Positions 17,514 through 26,318 of a stretch of DNA of 64,000 nucleotides are shown piece by piece. Origin of the DNA: Pseudomonas cichorii (GTDB lineage Bacteria; Pseudomonadota; Gammaproteobacteria; Pseudomonadales; Pseudomonadaceae); the NCBI RefSeq assembly GCF_018343775.1, contig NZ_CP074349.1, positions 3,276,001-3,340,000 of the forward strand. Direction: 5' to 3'. Made by a program: the position numbers and the translations under genes. The first letter of the stretch is position 1; every line of letters starts with the position of its first letter. The notes beneath the pieces are model-generated. The model did no database searches and was not told the origin of the DNA. It worked only from the letters and a program-made list of their open reading frames with translations.

Positions 17514-17593
17514 GAGCGAATTCATTCGCGAGAGGCCGGTACATCCCAAGAAAATGTATCGTCTGGAATACCGTCTCGCGAATGAATTCGCTC
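17514..17593. repeat. REPIN, GAGCGAATTCATTCGCGAGA family
   Basis: GAGCGAATTCATTCGCGAGA begins directly after the DUF1330 stop and is mirrored exactly by TCTCGCGAATGAATTCGCTC at 17574-17593, with a 40-base spacer. It separates convergent genes and may serve as a bidirectional transcript end. Confidence 0.8.
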
Positions 17594-17614
17594 CTACGCG
17601 GGAGGTTTAACAGA

Positions 17615-18580
17615 TCAAGGATTCTGCGTCACAGCATCAGCCGCGGGCAGTACGAAACCTGTAGCGAAGGTTGGTTTGACGTCCAGTGGCTTGGCGATCA
17701 GGCCATGGGCCTGGTAGAAGTCGGCCGTTTCCTGTTGCTCGGTGATGGTCTTGGCATCCACGGCTTGCCAGCGCAGCTTCCGGCGCTCGAATTGCAGGCG
17801 TGCAGCCTCCTGAGGGAAGCCGATGATCTGCGCCAGGGTTTTTGAATAGCTGTCGAGGTTCTGGTAAGCCCAGATCTGCGCATTGGCCAGCCGTACCAGA
17901 TAATCCTGCAACGCTTCGCGACGGGCCGGATCAGCCAGTGCCTTGTCGGTGGCGGCCAGGAAACTGTTGCCGCTGGACAGCCCGCGACCATTGACCAGCA
18001 CCCTGCCCTGACCGCTGAGTTCAGCCAGCGCGGTGTAGGGTTCCCATGTAGCCCAGGCATCCACCGAACCATTGGCCAGTGCGACCTTGGCGTCCACCGG
18101 CCCGAGGAAACGGAACTCCACGTCCTTCTCGCTCAAACCGGCAGTAGCCAAGGCCTTGAGCGCGATATGGTGACCAATCGAGCCGCGCCCGGTGGCAATA
18201 CGCTTGCCTTTCAGGTCCGCCGCCGTTTGCAGTGATGACTTGGGCTCGACCAGCACCGCCGTGCCGTAAGCGTCGGACTTGTCCACGGCAATGGCCTTGA
18301 CCTGCGCCCCGGACGCCAGCGCGAACAGCAATGGCGCATCACCGATGATGCCCGCGTCAACGGCCCCGGCATTCAAGGCTTCGGCCAGCGGTGCAGCGGC
18401 CGGAAACTCCGCCCAGCGAATGTCGTAAGGCAGATCACGCAGAGCATCAGCGGCTTCAAGCTGGGCGCGCATATTGCCCTTCTGATCACCGATTCGCAGT
18501 TCGATACGTTGTTCGGCGAGGGTCGGGCCTGCCAGCAGCAGGGCGGCGCCAAGCGCCAGGATTCTTGCAAAAGGGGGCAT
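17615..18580 (-). CDS. Periplasmic substrate-binding protein of the aliphatic sulfonate/nitrate type (SsuA/TauA-like)
   Basis: Starting at the ATG at 18580 (GGAG about 9 bases upstream; the ATG at 18589 is too close to that site) gives about 321 residues. The signal peptide ends GPTLA-EQR. The body contains ELRIGDQKGN, GDAPLLFALASG and GSVDAWATWEPY, which are typical of sulfonate ABC binding proteins. No permease or ATPase is adjacent, so it must work with a transporter encoded elsewhere. The divergent neighbour is a D-2-hydroxyacid dehydrogenase. Confidence 0.82.
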   Translation of the reverse strand: MPPFARILALGAALLLAGPTLAEQRIELRIGDQKGNMRAQLEAADALRDLPYDIRWAEFPAAAPLAEALNAGAVDAGIIGDAPLLFALASGAQVKAIAVDKSDAYGTAVLVEPKSSLQTAADLKGKRIATGRGSIGHHIALKALATAGLSEKDVEFRFLGPVDAKVALANGSVDAWATWEPYTALAELSGQGRVLVNGRGLSSGNSFLAATDKALADPARREALQDYLVRLANAQIWAYQNLDSYSKTLAQIIGFPQEAARLQFERRKLRWQAVDAKTITEQQETADFYQAHGLIAKPLDVKPTFATGFVLPAADAVTQNP

Positions 18581-18835
18581 CGCGGACATTCTCCGTGGCT
18601 GAGGTAGCCTGTGGTCAGGTTCTGGAGGATGACTGTACCGACAAGTTAATAATCAGTGAAATGCATTTTAGTCATATCCTAATATGCGCAATATTTTAAT
18701 TATCGCCATTAGCTTATATCAAAAAAGAATTTTACAGCGCAAACCACCAAGAATACGGTCATAAGCATCGCCCAACCTGGGCGGGATAACAGCGCCTGAA
18801 ACGGGCGTTCCCGTGTTTCCTGTGATGAGTGCCTG

Positions 18836-19795
18836 ATGAACCAGTCTTCTGCTACCACTGTTAGCGTGATCGCCAGCCAACTGGATGCCCAGACCAACGA
18901 ATTGATCCGTCGGCAACTGCCTGAGCACCGGGTTCTGGACCTGACGCCCGATCAGTTCAATGCCGAACGTGCAGACGTGGTGATCCTGCGCCCGGTCAAC
19001 GTACGCGGCCGTCGGGTGGATGAACCACCGCGCGGCTGGCCCTGGTCGCTGCGCTGGGTGCAACTGGTGTCCTCGGGCATCGATTTCTATCCAGACTGGC
19101 TGTTCCAGGGGCCACCGGTCACCAGCGGCAAGGGCAGCAATGCCGAGCAGGTCGCCGAGTTCGCGCTGGCAGCCGTATTTTCCGCAGCCAAACGCTTGCC
19201 GGACATATGGGTCAAGGATGACGACTGGAGCTTCAGCCAGTTACAACCGGTACGTGGCCGTACCTTGGGTATTCTGGGGTTAGGCAGCATCGGCCGCAGC
19301 CTGGCGACCAAGGCCACGGCGCTGGGTATGCGCGTGATCGCCCTTGGCCGACCAGAGCAGCCGCTGACCGAGTTGCCGCAGGTCGAAGTGGCTGAAAACC
19401 TCCATCACCTGTTTGCCGAATCCGACCATCTGGTGCTGGCTGCTCCCCTGACCTCGCAGACCCGCGGCCTGATCAATCGTGAAGTACTGGCCAGCTCCAA
19501 GCCCGGTCTGCATTTGATCAATATTGCCCGTGGCGGGTTGCTTGATCAGCAGGCCCTGCTCGAAGCACTCGAAGCCGGCTGGATTGGCCGCGCCACACTG
19601 GATGTAACCGAACCCGAGCCACTGCCGGCAGGCCACCCGCTGTACAGCGATCCACGGGTATTTATCTCGCCACATACCTGTGCGCTGTCCACCGACGGCA
19701 TTCAAGGCTTCGTCAACGATTTCGTCGAGAACTTCAAGCGCTATCGTCAGGGCCTGCCCCTGAACAACCTGGTGGATCACCAGCGCGGTTACTGA
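18836..19795 (+). CDS. D-isomer-specific 2-hydroxyacid dehydrogenase
   Basis: The 319-residue cytosolic enzyme has the Rossmann motif GILGLGSIGRSL, the catalytic Arg in NIARGGLLDQ, Glu in DVTEPEPLP and His in ISPHT. It reduces 2-oxo acids to D-2-hydroxy acids or the reverse with NAD(P). The Shine-Dalgarno is weak. It lies just upstream of a TonB receptor gene in the same direction, with a 175-base gap in which I see no gene or terminator. Substrate unknown. Confidence 0.88.
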   Translation: MNQSSATTVSVIASQLDAQTNELIRRQLPEHRVLDLTPDQFNAERADVVILRPVNVRGRRVDEPPRGWPWSLRWVQLVSSGIDFYPDWLFQGPPVTSGKGSNAEQVAEFALAAVFSAAKRLPDIWVKDDDWSFSQLQPVRGRTLGILGLGSIGRSLATKATALGMRVIALGRPEQPLTELPQVEVAENLHHLFAESDHLVLAAPLTSQTRGLINREVLASSKPGLHLINIARGGLLDQQALLEALEAGWIGRATLDVTEPEPLPAGHPLYSDPRVFISPHTCALSTDGIQGFVNDFVENFKRYRQGLPLNNLVDHQRGY

Positions 19796-19970
19796 AGCTC
19801 GCGACAAACCAGACCACCCCATAAAAAAATACTGCCCATTTACAGACTGACCGACCCCGACCCGGCGGAGGCACAGGATTCCTGCACCCTCCCCGGCTCT
19901 CGTGCGTTTCCGTGGACGGTTGCAGGTTGCACACACCAACCGAGCATGTTGACCGTCAGGAACTCCGTCC

Positions 19971-22118
19971 ATGGCCAAACCTACCTTGCGCTACAGCATT
20001 TCCCCGTTACTGCTGTCATTGCCTCTGAGTACCTTCGCCGCCAGCGACCCGCTGCCGGAAGAACGTCTGCCCAGCGTTACCGTCACCGCCGAACACCGTC
20101 AGGAAAACCTGCAGAAAACCCCACTGGCAATCAGCGCCTTCGATGAAAACACCCTGCGCGACCAGCAGATCAACAATATCCGCGACCTCTCCGGGCGGGT
20201 GCCGAACCTGACACTCAGCCGTCAGTCGATCTCCTACAGCGCACAGACCTATGGCATTCGCGGCATTGGCGAAACCGATCCGATCCAGGAAGCCGCTGTC
20301 GCGGTGTACGCCGACGATCTGTACATCCCCCGGGCGATTTCCTCGATGCTCGACTTCAACGATGTCGAGCGCGTCGAAGTATTGCGCGGTCCGCAAGGCA
20401 CGCTGTATGGCCGTAACAGTGCGGCTGGTGCGATTCGGGTGATCACCCATGATCCGACCCAGGAAACCCGTGGCTTCGTCGAACTGGGTGCCGGGACTTA
20501 CAACGCGCAAAGCAGCCGCCTGTTGATCAGCGGGCCGTTGGTGGACAACACCCTGTTCGGCAGTTTTTCTGCGCTGCGCCTGAGTCGCGACGGCACGGTG
20601 CGCAACCGCACTCGCGATACCGATGTGAACAATGTCGATATCCAGTCCTATCGCGGCAAGCTGCGCCTGGCACCGCTGGATTCGCCTTGGGACACGCAAC
20701 TGACCCTGGCAGGCACCTTCGACCGTGGTGACACCACCAGCTACACGCCATTCGACCCGGCCACCGGCCGCTTCGACAAGTTCAAGACCTACAGCAGCCT
20801 CGATCCGAAGAACCGCCTCGATCAGGGCAGCGCCGTGCTGCGAGCCATCTACACCTTCGACGATCACCTGAACTTCAAGTCAGTCACCGGCTGGTCGGCC
20901 TTCGACCAACCCGTGGACTATGACAACTCCGGCGAAGCCAACAGCGGCAATGCCTCGCCGGTACAAAACAACCTGATCCACTACAAGCAGCGCTACGCCA
21001 CTCAGGAATTCCAGCTCAATGGCGACTACGAACGCTTCAACTACACCTTGGGTGTCTACCTGTACAAAGAGCGCTTCCGTGCCGAACGCGACAGCCTCAC
21101 TTATTCGGTAGCGGCTGATCGGGTCAATGCCAGCGGCCAGTACAGCACCACCGACACAGAAAGTTACGCGCTCTACGGCCAGGGTAACTACAAGCTGACC
21201 CCGCGCCTGTCGCTGACCGCTGGTCTGCGCTACACCAGCGAACACAAGAACTTCGATTACAAGAACTACAGGATCACCACCGCTCGGGAGATCACCGGGC
21301 TCAACTTCAGCGCAGAAACCAGCGACAGCTGGGCCTCCGTAAGCCCGAAAGTGGGTCTGGAATATGCCTGGAGCGAGAACCTGACCCAATACGGCTACGT
21401 GGCCAAGGGCTTCAAGGCCGGTGGCTTCGACAACCGGGCACCGACCCTCGCCGCCGCCCAGCAGGGCTTCGAGCCGGAAAACGTGATCACCTATGAAACC
21501 GGCTTCAAGGGTGATTACCTCGGTGGCCGTCTGCGCAGCAACGTCGCGGTGTTCTACAACGACTACCGCGACCTGCAGACCAATGCCTGGGACCCGGCCA
21601 TCAGCGCCAACCTGCGAACCAACGTCGGCAGCGCCCACAGCTACGGCGTCGAGCTGGAAAATACCGCACTGCTCAACCGCGACCTGACCCTGACCGCCAA
21701 CCTGGGTTACCTCAAGGCCCAGTACGACGACTTCAAGAACTCCGCAGGTGCGGGAGTGGATGCCGATGGCAACTGGATGGTCTTCGCCCCGCGCTGGAAC
21801 GCATCACTGGGCCTGAACTGGACCGTACCGGTCAATGTCCCTGGCGCGCTGGTGGCTGGCACCGACTGGCAGTTCCAGACCAAGTCCTACGCCAACGCCG
21901 TGAATGGCGATATCTACGAAGTCCCTCAGCAGAGCTTCTGGAACGCCAACACCAGCTACAGCAGCGGCGACGGTCACTGGACCACCACCCTAGCAGTGAA
22001 GAACCTGCTCAACCGCGCCTACCCGCAAAGCATCGCCTATTCAGCGGCAAGCAGCACGGCGTACTACGCGGTCAACGACCCACGCACCATCACTCTGAGC
22101 GTGCGCTACGACCTGTAA
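19971..22118 (+). CDS. TonB-dependent outer-membrane receptor
   Basis: The 715-residue protein has a signal peptide ending TFA-ASD. A plug domain follows (SVTVTAEHRQENLQKTPLAI, GPQGTLYGRNSAAGAIRV), then a beta-barrel ending in the aromatic-type terminus LSVRYDL. The TonB box is near SVTVTA. The ADDLYIPRA and RNSAAGAI motifs are of the large Iroko/sulfonate-associated type rather than a classical siderophore receptor. It is probably linked to the upstream binding protein and dehydrogenase for uptake of an organic substrate. Ribosome site AGGA with 9-base spacing. Confidence 0.9.
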   Translation: MAKPTLRYSISPLLLSLPLSTFAASDPLPEERLPSVTVTAEHRQENLQKTPLAISAFDENTLRDQQINNIRDLSGRVPNLTLSRQSISYSAQTYGIRGIGETDPIQEAAVAVYADDLYIPRAISSMLDFNDVERVEVLRGPQGTLYGRNSAAGAIRVITHDPTQETRGFVELGAGTYNAQSSRLLISGPLVDNTLFGSFSALRLSRDGTVRNRTRDTDVNNVDIQSYRGKLRLAPLDSPWDTQLTLAGTFDRGDTTSYTPFDPATGRFDKFKTYSSLDPKNRLDQGSAVLRAIYTFDDHLNFKSVTGWSAFDQPVDYDNSGEANSGNASPVQNNLIHYKQRYATQEFQLNGDYERFNYTLGVYLYKERFRAERDSLTYSVAADRVNASGQYSTTDTESYALYGQGNYKLTPRLSLTAGLRYTSEHKNFDYKNYRITTAREITGLNFSAETSDSWASVSPKVGLEYAWSENLTQYGYVAKGFKAGGFDNRAPTLAAAQQGFEPENVITYETGFKGDYLGGRLRSNVAVFYNDYRDLQTNAWDPAISANLRTNVGSAHSYGVELENTALLNRDLTLTANLGYLKAQYDDFKNSAGAGVDADGNWMVFAPRWNASLGLNWTVPVNVPGALVAGTDWQFQTKSYANAVNGDIYEVPQQSFWNANTSYSSGDGHWTTTLAVKNLLNRAYPQSIAYSAASSTAYYAVNDPRTITLSVRYDL

Positions 22119-22281
22119 CCGAGAACGTGATCAGCCTGCATCGACACCCAGAGGCGGTGCAGGCAGTTCCTGAATTACATATTCCAGAATCGAATCAATA
22201 CATGAAAACAAATTATTTATCGTTCTATAAAAAAACCCTTAGTCTCAACCCATGCCCAGCTTCGCAAACAAGGATTCCTTC

Positions 22282-22446
22282 ATGAGCCACTCCGCACAGA
22301 TCATCGACCTAGGCCTGTTTCGCAAACGCAAGCACGCACAGCAGTTGGGCCGTCTGATGTGGGCGATGTACGCTCATCAGGCAGGAATCGTGACGCAACC
22401 GGGAAGCGATGGCCTCGCGTCACCGAAAACACCTCGTCAAGCGTAA
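22282..22446 (+). CDS. Small protein of 54 residues coupled to the XRE-cupin gene
   Basis: ATG at 22282 follows AAGGA with a 7-base spacer, and the frame ends 4 bases before the next ATG, so translational coupling is likely. The product starts MSHSAQIIDLGLFRKRKHAQ and is basic, with a central short hydrophobic stretch (LGRLMWAMYA). No family is recognised. An in-frame ATG at 22252 is possible but has no ribosome site. Confidence 0.55.
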   Translation: MSHSAQIIDLGLFRKRKHAQQLGRLMWAMYAHQAGIVTQPGSDGLASPKTPRQA

Positions 22447-22450
22447 CGCC

Positions 22451-23095
22451 ATGACGACATCGGAGCGTTTCCTGGCAACATCGATTGACACCCCACTTGA
22501 CCTTGGACAAGAGGCGGCCACCAACGAAGACGACCTGATCGGCTCTCGCGTCGCACAGAACCTGCAACGCCTGCGCAGCAAACGCCAGTTATCGCTGGAT
22601 GCCCTGGCAAGATTGAGCGGGGTGAGCCGGGCGATGCTGGCACAGATCGAGTCCGGGCGCAGCGTGCCGTCGATCAAGGTACTGTTCAAGATCGCCAAGG
22701 CTGTCAGGGTTTCGGTTGCAGCCTTTCTGGAAAACCGCGAATGCGAAGGTGTGACCGTGATGCCGGCACGCGACAGCAAGCGCCTGGTCAGTGCCAGCGG
22801 CGACTTTATCAGCCGGGCGCTCTACCCGTACGACACATCGCGTCATGTTGAATTCTATGAGTTGCGGATCAGCCCACTGGGGGAAGAACATTCCGCCGAG
22901 CATGGGCCGGGCGTGCAGGAGAATCTGGTGGTCGCGCAGGGTGCGCTGGAGATCAGTGTGAACGAAGAGCGCTTCCTGCTATCCACGGGTGATTCGATCA
23001 TGTTCTATGCAGACCAGCCCCACCGCTACCGAAATCCGGTAGACAGTGAGGCGGTGGCTTATCTGGTGGTCACCCACCCCGAGCGCCGCGACTGA
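22451..23095 (+). CDS. XRE-family regulator with C-terminal cupin domain
   Basis: About 214 residues. Residues 35-90 carry a helix-turn-helix (RLRSKRQLSLDALARLSGV, RAMLAQIESGRSVPS) and the C-terminal half is a cupin_2 effector domain (GVQENLVVAQGALEI, GDSIMFYADQPHRYRNP). This type (PuuR-like, SutR-like) senses a small metabolite and often controls amino-acid, polyamine or sulfur utilisation genes. It is downstream of the TonB receptor and coupled to the 54-residue ORF. Confidence 0.9.
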   Translation: MTTSERFLATSIDTPLDLGQEAATNEDDLIGSRVAQNLQRLRSKRQLSLDALARLSGVSRAMLAQIESGRSVPSIKVLFKIAKAVRVSVAAFLENRECEGVTVMPARDSKRLVSASGDFISRALYPYDTSRHVEFYELRISPLGEEHSAEHGPGVQENLVVAQGALEISVNEERFLLSTGDSIMFYADQPHRYRNPVDSEAVAYLVVTHPERRD

Positions 23096-23118
23096 GGTTC
23101 GCGGCGTCCCGTATCAGA

Positions 23119-23619
23119 TCAGCAGGTGCAGCACATCATCGGCATGCCGTTGCAGCTCATCATCATCGGCATGCTGCAGTCGTTCATCATTTTCATCATC
23201 AGCATGCAGCAGTTGTTCATCATGTCCATGCTCATGCCAGCCATCGGCATCATCTTGCAGGTCATGCCGTCAGCCATCATGGTGCACTCCATCATGCACT
23301 TCATCATGGGCATGCCCATTGGCATCGACATCCCCATCATCGGCATGTTCATGGACATCGCCATGGCCGCTTCGGACATGCACATCATCGACATGTTGGC
23401 GCACTGCATCATGACCGGCATGCCGCAGTTCATCATCATCTGCATCATTTCAGCGTTGTTCTTGAACATGGCCATGTCCATGCCAGCCGCCGGCTTCATG
23501 GTGCACATCATGCCGTCTTCGACCATTTTGCAAGTCATGGTCGCCATCATCATCGGCATGCCCATCATTGGCACCATCGGCATGTTGGCGCTCATTGGCA
23601 TCTGCATCGCGTTCATCAT
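23119..23619 (-). CDS. Extremely methionine- and cysteine-rich cytosolic protein with internal duplication
   Basis: The ATG at 23619 follows AGAGGA with a 7-base spacer and gives 166 residues, of which I count 69 Met and 15 Cys. There is no signal peptide. Two repeats align: Cys30-Cys80 and Cys112-Cys163. They share D35/D117-G36/G118, Cys39/121, Pro43/125, Gly46/128, Cys65/148, Pro68/151 and Cys73/156. The pattern CxM...DGMxCxM...AGMxM recurs in each. Regular spacing of thioethers and thiols suggests Cu(I)/Ag(I) binding or an oxidant sink. No family name is known to me. The opposite strand is also open only because ATG reads as CAT in reverse. Confidence 0.8.
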   Translation of the reverse strand: MMNAMQMPMSANMPMVPMMGMPMMMATMTCKMVEDGMMCTMKPAAGMDMAMFKNNAEMMQMMMNCGMPVMMQCANMSMMCMSEAAMAMSMNMPMMGMSMPMGMPMMKCMMECTMMADGMTCKMMPMAGMSMDMMNNCCMLMMKMMNDCSMPMMMSCNGMPMMCCTC

Positions 23620-24016
23620 GGTGAAATCCTCTTCAATTTTGACGATAGGGTGTGGAGCTGATGGGGCCGATTCTAGGCTCAAGCGTGAGCACGGCAAGAT
23701 GCTGGCAAAACAGCACCGGATGCTGCCAAGGCAAGCGGTTTCATGCCAACGACCAGTGCATGAACTGTAGCAGCAGATAAATAACTGCTATTACATCCAT
23801 AGAACGCCACTTAACGACCGATACCACGCAATGGATATCGCTATTGGTTCCATGCTCATAACTCAAATGCATATTTGTTCTAAACGCGATGCAAATAAAT
23901 GCTCAAGTTGCGCTTTGCAATAAAGCCGATACAACGTCAGTTGGCTCTTCACCCGGCATCCGATCACGGCTAACCTTGGCGACCGGTCAGGCCAGCATTC
24001 GAGCCTGCCGATCAAA
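23620..24016. other. Intergenic region between the Met-rich gene and the IclR gene
   Basis: This 397-base stretch contains no supported gene. It must hold the divergent promoters of the Met-rich gene and the IclR gene. Near 23868-23903 ATTTG and CAAAT arms flank TTCTAAACGCGATG, a possible operator for IclR autoregulation. I see no CueR-like dyad. Confidence 0.5.
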
Positions 24017-24826
24017 ATGCTCTCGGAAAACACTGCCACGATGGATATCTCTTCGACTCACCCCGCACTCAATAGCAGCAAGGAAAACGCTGGCGGCGGG
24101 CGCGTTCAGGTCATTGACCGTTCGATTGTTCTGCTGCGAACCCTGGCCGGCCTCAAGAACGGCGCCAGTGCGCTGGATCTGGCGCGGTTGACCGGCATTG
24201 ATCGCTCCACCATCCATCGCCTGCTCAAAACCCTGACCTACTGGAGCCTGATCGAGTCCCAGGGCGCGACCTACCGCATCGGACCTGAGAGCCTGATCTA
24301 CTCGGCGGCCTATCTGAACCGCATGAACCTGCGCAAGATCGCCCTGCCCTACGCCATCGAACTGCAACGGGTGATTGGCGAACGCCAGGCAATCGTCTCG
24401 CTGTCGGTTCCGGTGGGTGATCAAGTGGTGTTGATCGAGAGGATGTGGACACCGACCACGCCGCTCAACGTCATCGTCGATCTGGCCGATCAGTACCCCA
24501 TCGATGGCAGCCCCAGCGGCCGCGCCGTGCTGTCCACCTACAGTGAAGACGCGGCGCTGAACATTCTGGGCCAGGAGCGCTACGCCAGAGTGTTGCCCGC
24601 ACTGGAGAAGATCCGCAGCCAGCAGGATTTCGCCTTCGGTCAGGGCGAGTTCAAGCCGGGCCTGTCGTCCGTGGCCTTTCCGATTCGCCTTGAGGCAGGC
24701 CTGGCGCTGGGCGCCGTGGTGGTGGCAGGCCTGGCGATGGAGGATGAAACCCATCCCGCCTCGCCACTGGCCAGCCATGTGCGTCGCGCCTGCGAGGGCA
24801 TCGCGGCGCAACTCGGCAATCTTTAA
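24017..24826 (+). CDS. IclR-family transcriptional regulator
   Basis: The 269-residue protein has an N-terminal winged helix (residues about 28-90: VIDRSIVLLRTLAG, DLARLTGIDRSTIHRLLKTL) and the C-terminal IclR effector domain (VVVAGLAMEDE at the end). It converges on the acyl-CoA ligase gene with a 4-base overlap of stop codons. It is the only regulator in the ligase/crotonase/TonB/MFS cluster and probably acts at the inverted pair of 17-mers at 27374-27410. Confidence 0.92.
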   Translation: MLSENTATMDISSTHPALNSSKENAGGGRVQVIDRSIVLLRTLAGLKNGASALDLARLTGIDRSTIHRLLKTLTYWSLIESQGATYRIGPESLIYSAAYLNRMNLRKIALPYAIELQRVIGERQAIVSLSVPVGDQVVLIERMWTPTTPLNVIVDLADQYPIDGSPSGRAVLSTYSEDAALNILGQERYARVLPALEKIRSQQDFAFGQGEFKPGLSSVAFPIRLEAGLALGAVVVAGLAMEDETHPASPLASHVRRACEGIAAQLGNL

Positions 24827-26316
24827 GCCGGCAACTGCGGCCCAAGCGCCTCAAGCAGGCGGTTTTTCTGCACCTTGCCGTAATGCGAACGCGGCAATTC
24901 GTCGATGAAGTAGATCTGTCGCGGGACCTTGTGCCGCGACAGGCTGGCGCGACAATGCTCGGCCAGTTGCTGCAACGACGGCGGGCTCGCCGGGTCAACC
25001 ACCACTGCCGCACACACCTGCTCACCCCACTCGATATCCGCCAGACCGAACACATGGGCCTCCTTGACGCCCGGACAGCTCAGCAGGCTCTGCTCGACTT
25101 CGCCAGGTTGTACCGACTTGCCGCCACTGCGAATGATGTCCTTGCAGCGCCCGAGCACGACCAGTTGCCCATCATCACGAATCCGTCCCAGGTCACCACT
25201 GCGCAGCCAGCCGTTATCCAGCGCTTCGGCACTCTTGGCCTCCTGCTGCCAGTAGCCGCTCATCAATTGCGGCCCGCCCAGCAGAATCTCGCCCATGCCA
25301 TTGGCGTCCGGCTGGTGGATGCGGATGGCCGCAGAAAACAATGGCCGCCCTACCACGCCTTCGGCGCTTTCTCCGGCATTGCGTAACGCAGCCATTTGCG
25401 CGGCGGCGAGGTAGCAACTCCAGGGCGCTTCGGTCATGCCGTAAAGCACACTGATTCGCCCATTGAACACTCTGAAGGAGCCTTCCAGCACTTCACCACT
25501 CAAGGCGGCTGCGCCGATATCCAGGCTCTTGAAGGCAGGCAACTGCGCGGGCTCGCTGCCGTTCTCACGCAGCAGGCGCAACAGTTGAGTCGGCACCAGA
25601 GAACTGAAGGCAACCCGCTGCTCACTCAACTGCGCCAGAAAGGTCTTGCTGTCAAAACGCCCGCCCAGCACCACTTGCCCGCCGCTGAGCAGATGCGCCA
25701 GCACCGCTACCGCCGCAATCGGCCATAACGGGCGGACATTGAGCAGCACGTCGCCCACCGCCGCACCACGGCCCATCACGATGTTCTGCAACACGGCGCA
25801 GAGGCTGGCATGCCGGTGCATGACCGCCTTGGGCACGCCGGTAGTGCCACCGGTATAGTTCAAAGAAGCCAGGGCCTGGGCCGGTTGTCCGGCACGGGGC
25901 AGGAGGTCGGCAGGCGCTGTTTCGATAACCGAACCCAGAGCACGACAGGCAATGCCCGCCAGCGCCAGACCTTCGGCAACCGCCGCGTACTGATCGGAAA
26001 ACAGCAGCAAGGCTGCACCGGCATCGCGCAACTGTGCTAGCAGTTCATCAGGCGACAGTGCCGGATCAAGGGGTACGCGTACACGTCCATTGGCCATGCA
26101 GCCATAGTCGGCGATCAGGTAATCGATACTGGCATCCGCCAGCAACGCCACCCGCGAACCGGGTGCGATGTCGAGCCGGTCCAGCACCTGGCCGAACGCG
26201 GTAAGAGCGCGGTCGAGATCAAGAAAACTCAGGCTGCGAGCACTGGCCGGCTCGCTCAACGCTGGCAGATCAGGCCATTTACAAGCGGCCTGCCCCAGCA
26301 AGGTACTGATATCCAT
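24823..26316 (-). CDS. AMP-forming acyl-CoA ligase
   Basis: The ATG at 26316 lies 2 bases after the MDR stop; 497 residues. The adenylate-forming P-loop YTGGTTGVPK is at 154-163, YGMTEAPWS is in the middle, LRSGDLGR and the C-terminal lysine in GKVQKNRLL follow. It activates a carboxylic acid to its CoA thioester. The closest functional types are fatty-acid and benzoate/cinnamate-like ligases; the sequence does not let me choose the acid. It is translationally coupled to the MDR gene and divergent from the crotonase operon. Confidence 0.88.
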   Translation of the reverse strand: MDISTLLGQAACKWPDLPALSEPASARSLSFLDLDRALTAFGQVLDRLDIAPGSRVALLADASIDYLIADYGCMANGRVRVPLDPALSPDELLAQLRDAGAALLLFSDQYAAVAEGLALAGIACRALGSVIETAPADLLPRAGQPAQALASLNYTGGTTGVPKAVMHRHASLCAVLQNIVMGRGAAVGDVLLNVRPLWPIAAVAVLAHLLSGGQVVLGGRFDSKTFLAQLSEQRVAFSSLVPTQLLRLLRENGSEPAQLPAFKSLDIGAAALSGEVLEGSFRVFNGRISVLYGMTEAPWSCYLAAAQMAALRNAGESAEGVVGRPLFSAAIRIHQPDANGMGEILLGGPQLMSGYWQQEAKSAEALDNGWLRSGDLGRIRDDGQLVVLGRCKDIIRSGGKSVQPGEVEQSLLSCPGVKEAHVFGLADIEWGEQVCAAVVVDPASPPSLQQLAEHCRASLSRHKVPRQIYFIDELPRSHYGKVQKNRLLEALGPQLPA

Positions 26317-26318
26317 CT

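Noticed and set aside
17615..18580. Possibility that the sulfonate-type binding protein is a DszB-like desulfinase
   Set aside because: A clear signal peptide and binding-protein motifs favour a periplasmic ABC receptor; DszB is cytosolic.
19796..19970. Possible riboswitch before the first TonB receptor
   Set aside because: I could not recognise a cobalamin, TPP or other conserved riboswitch core; only unstructured GC-rich leader sequence is visible.
23126..23770. Long + strand open frame (Ile/His/Met-rich) opposite the Met-rich gene
   Set aside because: It is the mirror of ATG-rich codons read as CAT/ATC; it has no ribosome site and its composition is explained by the minus-strand gene.
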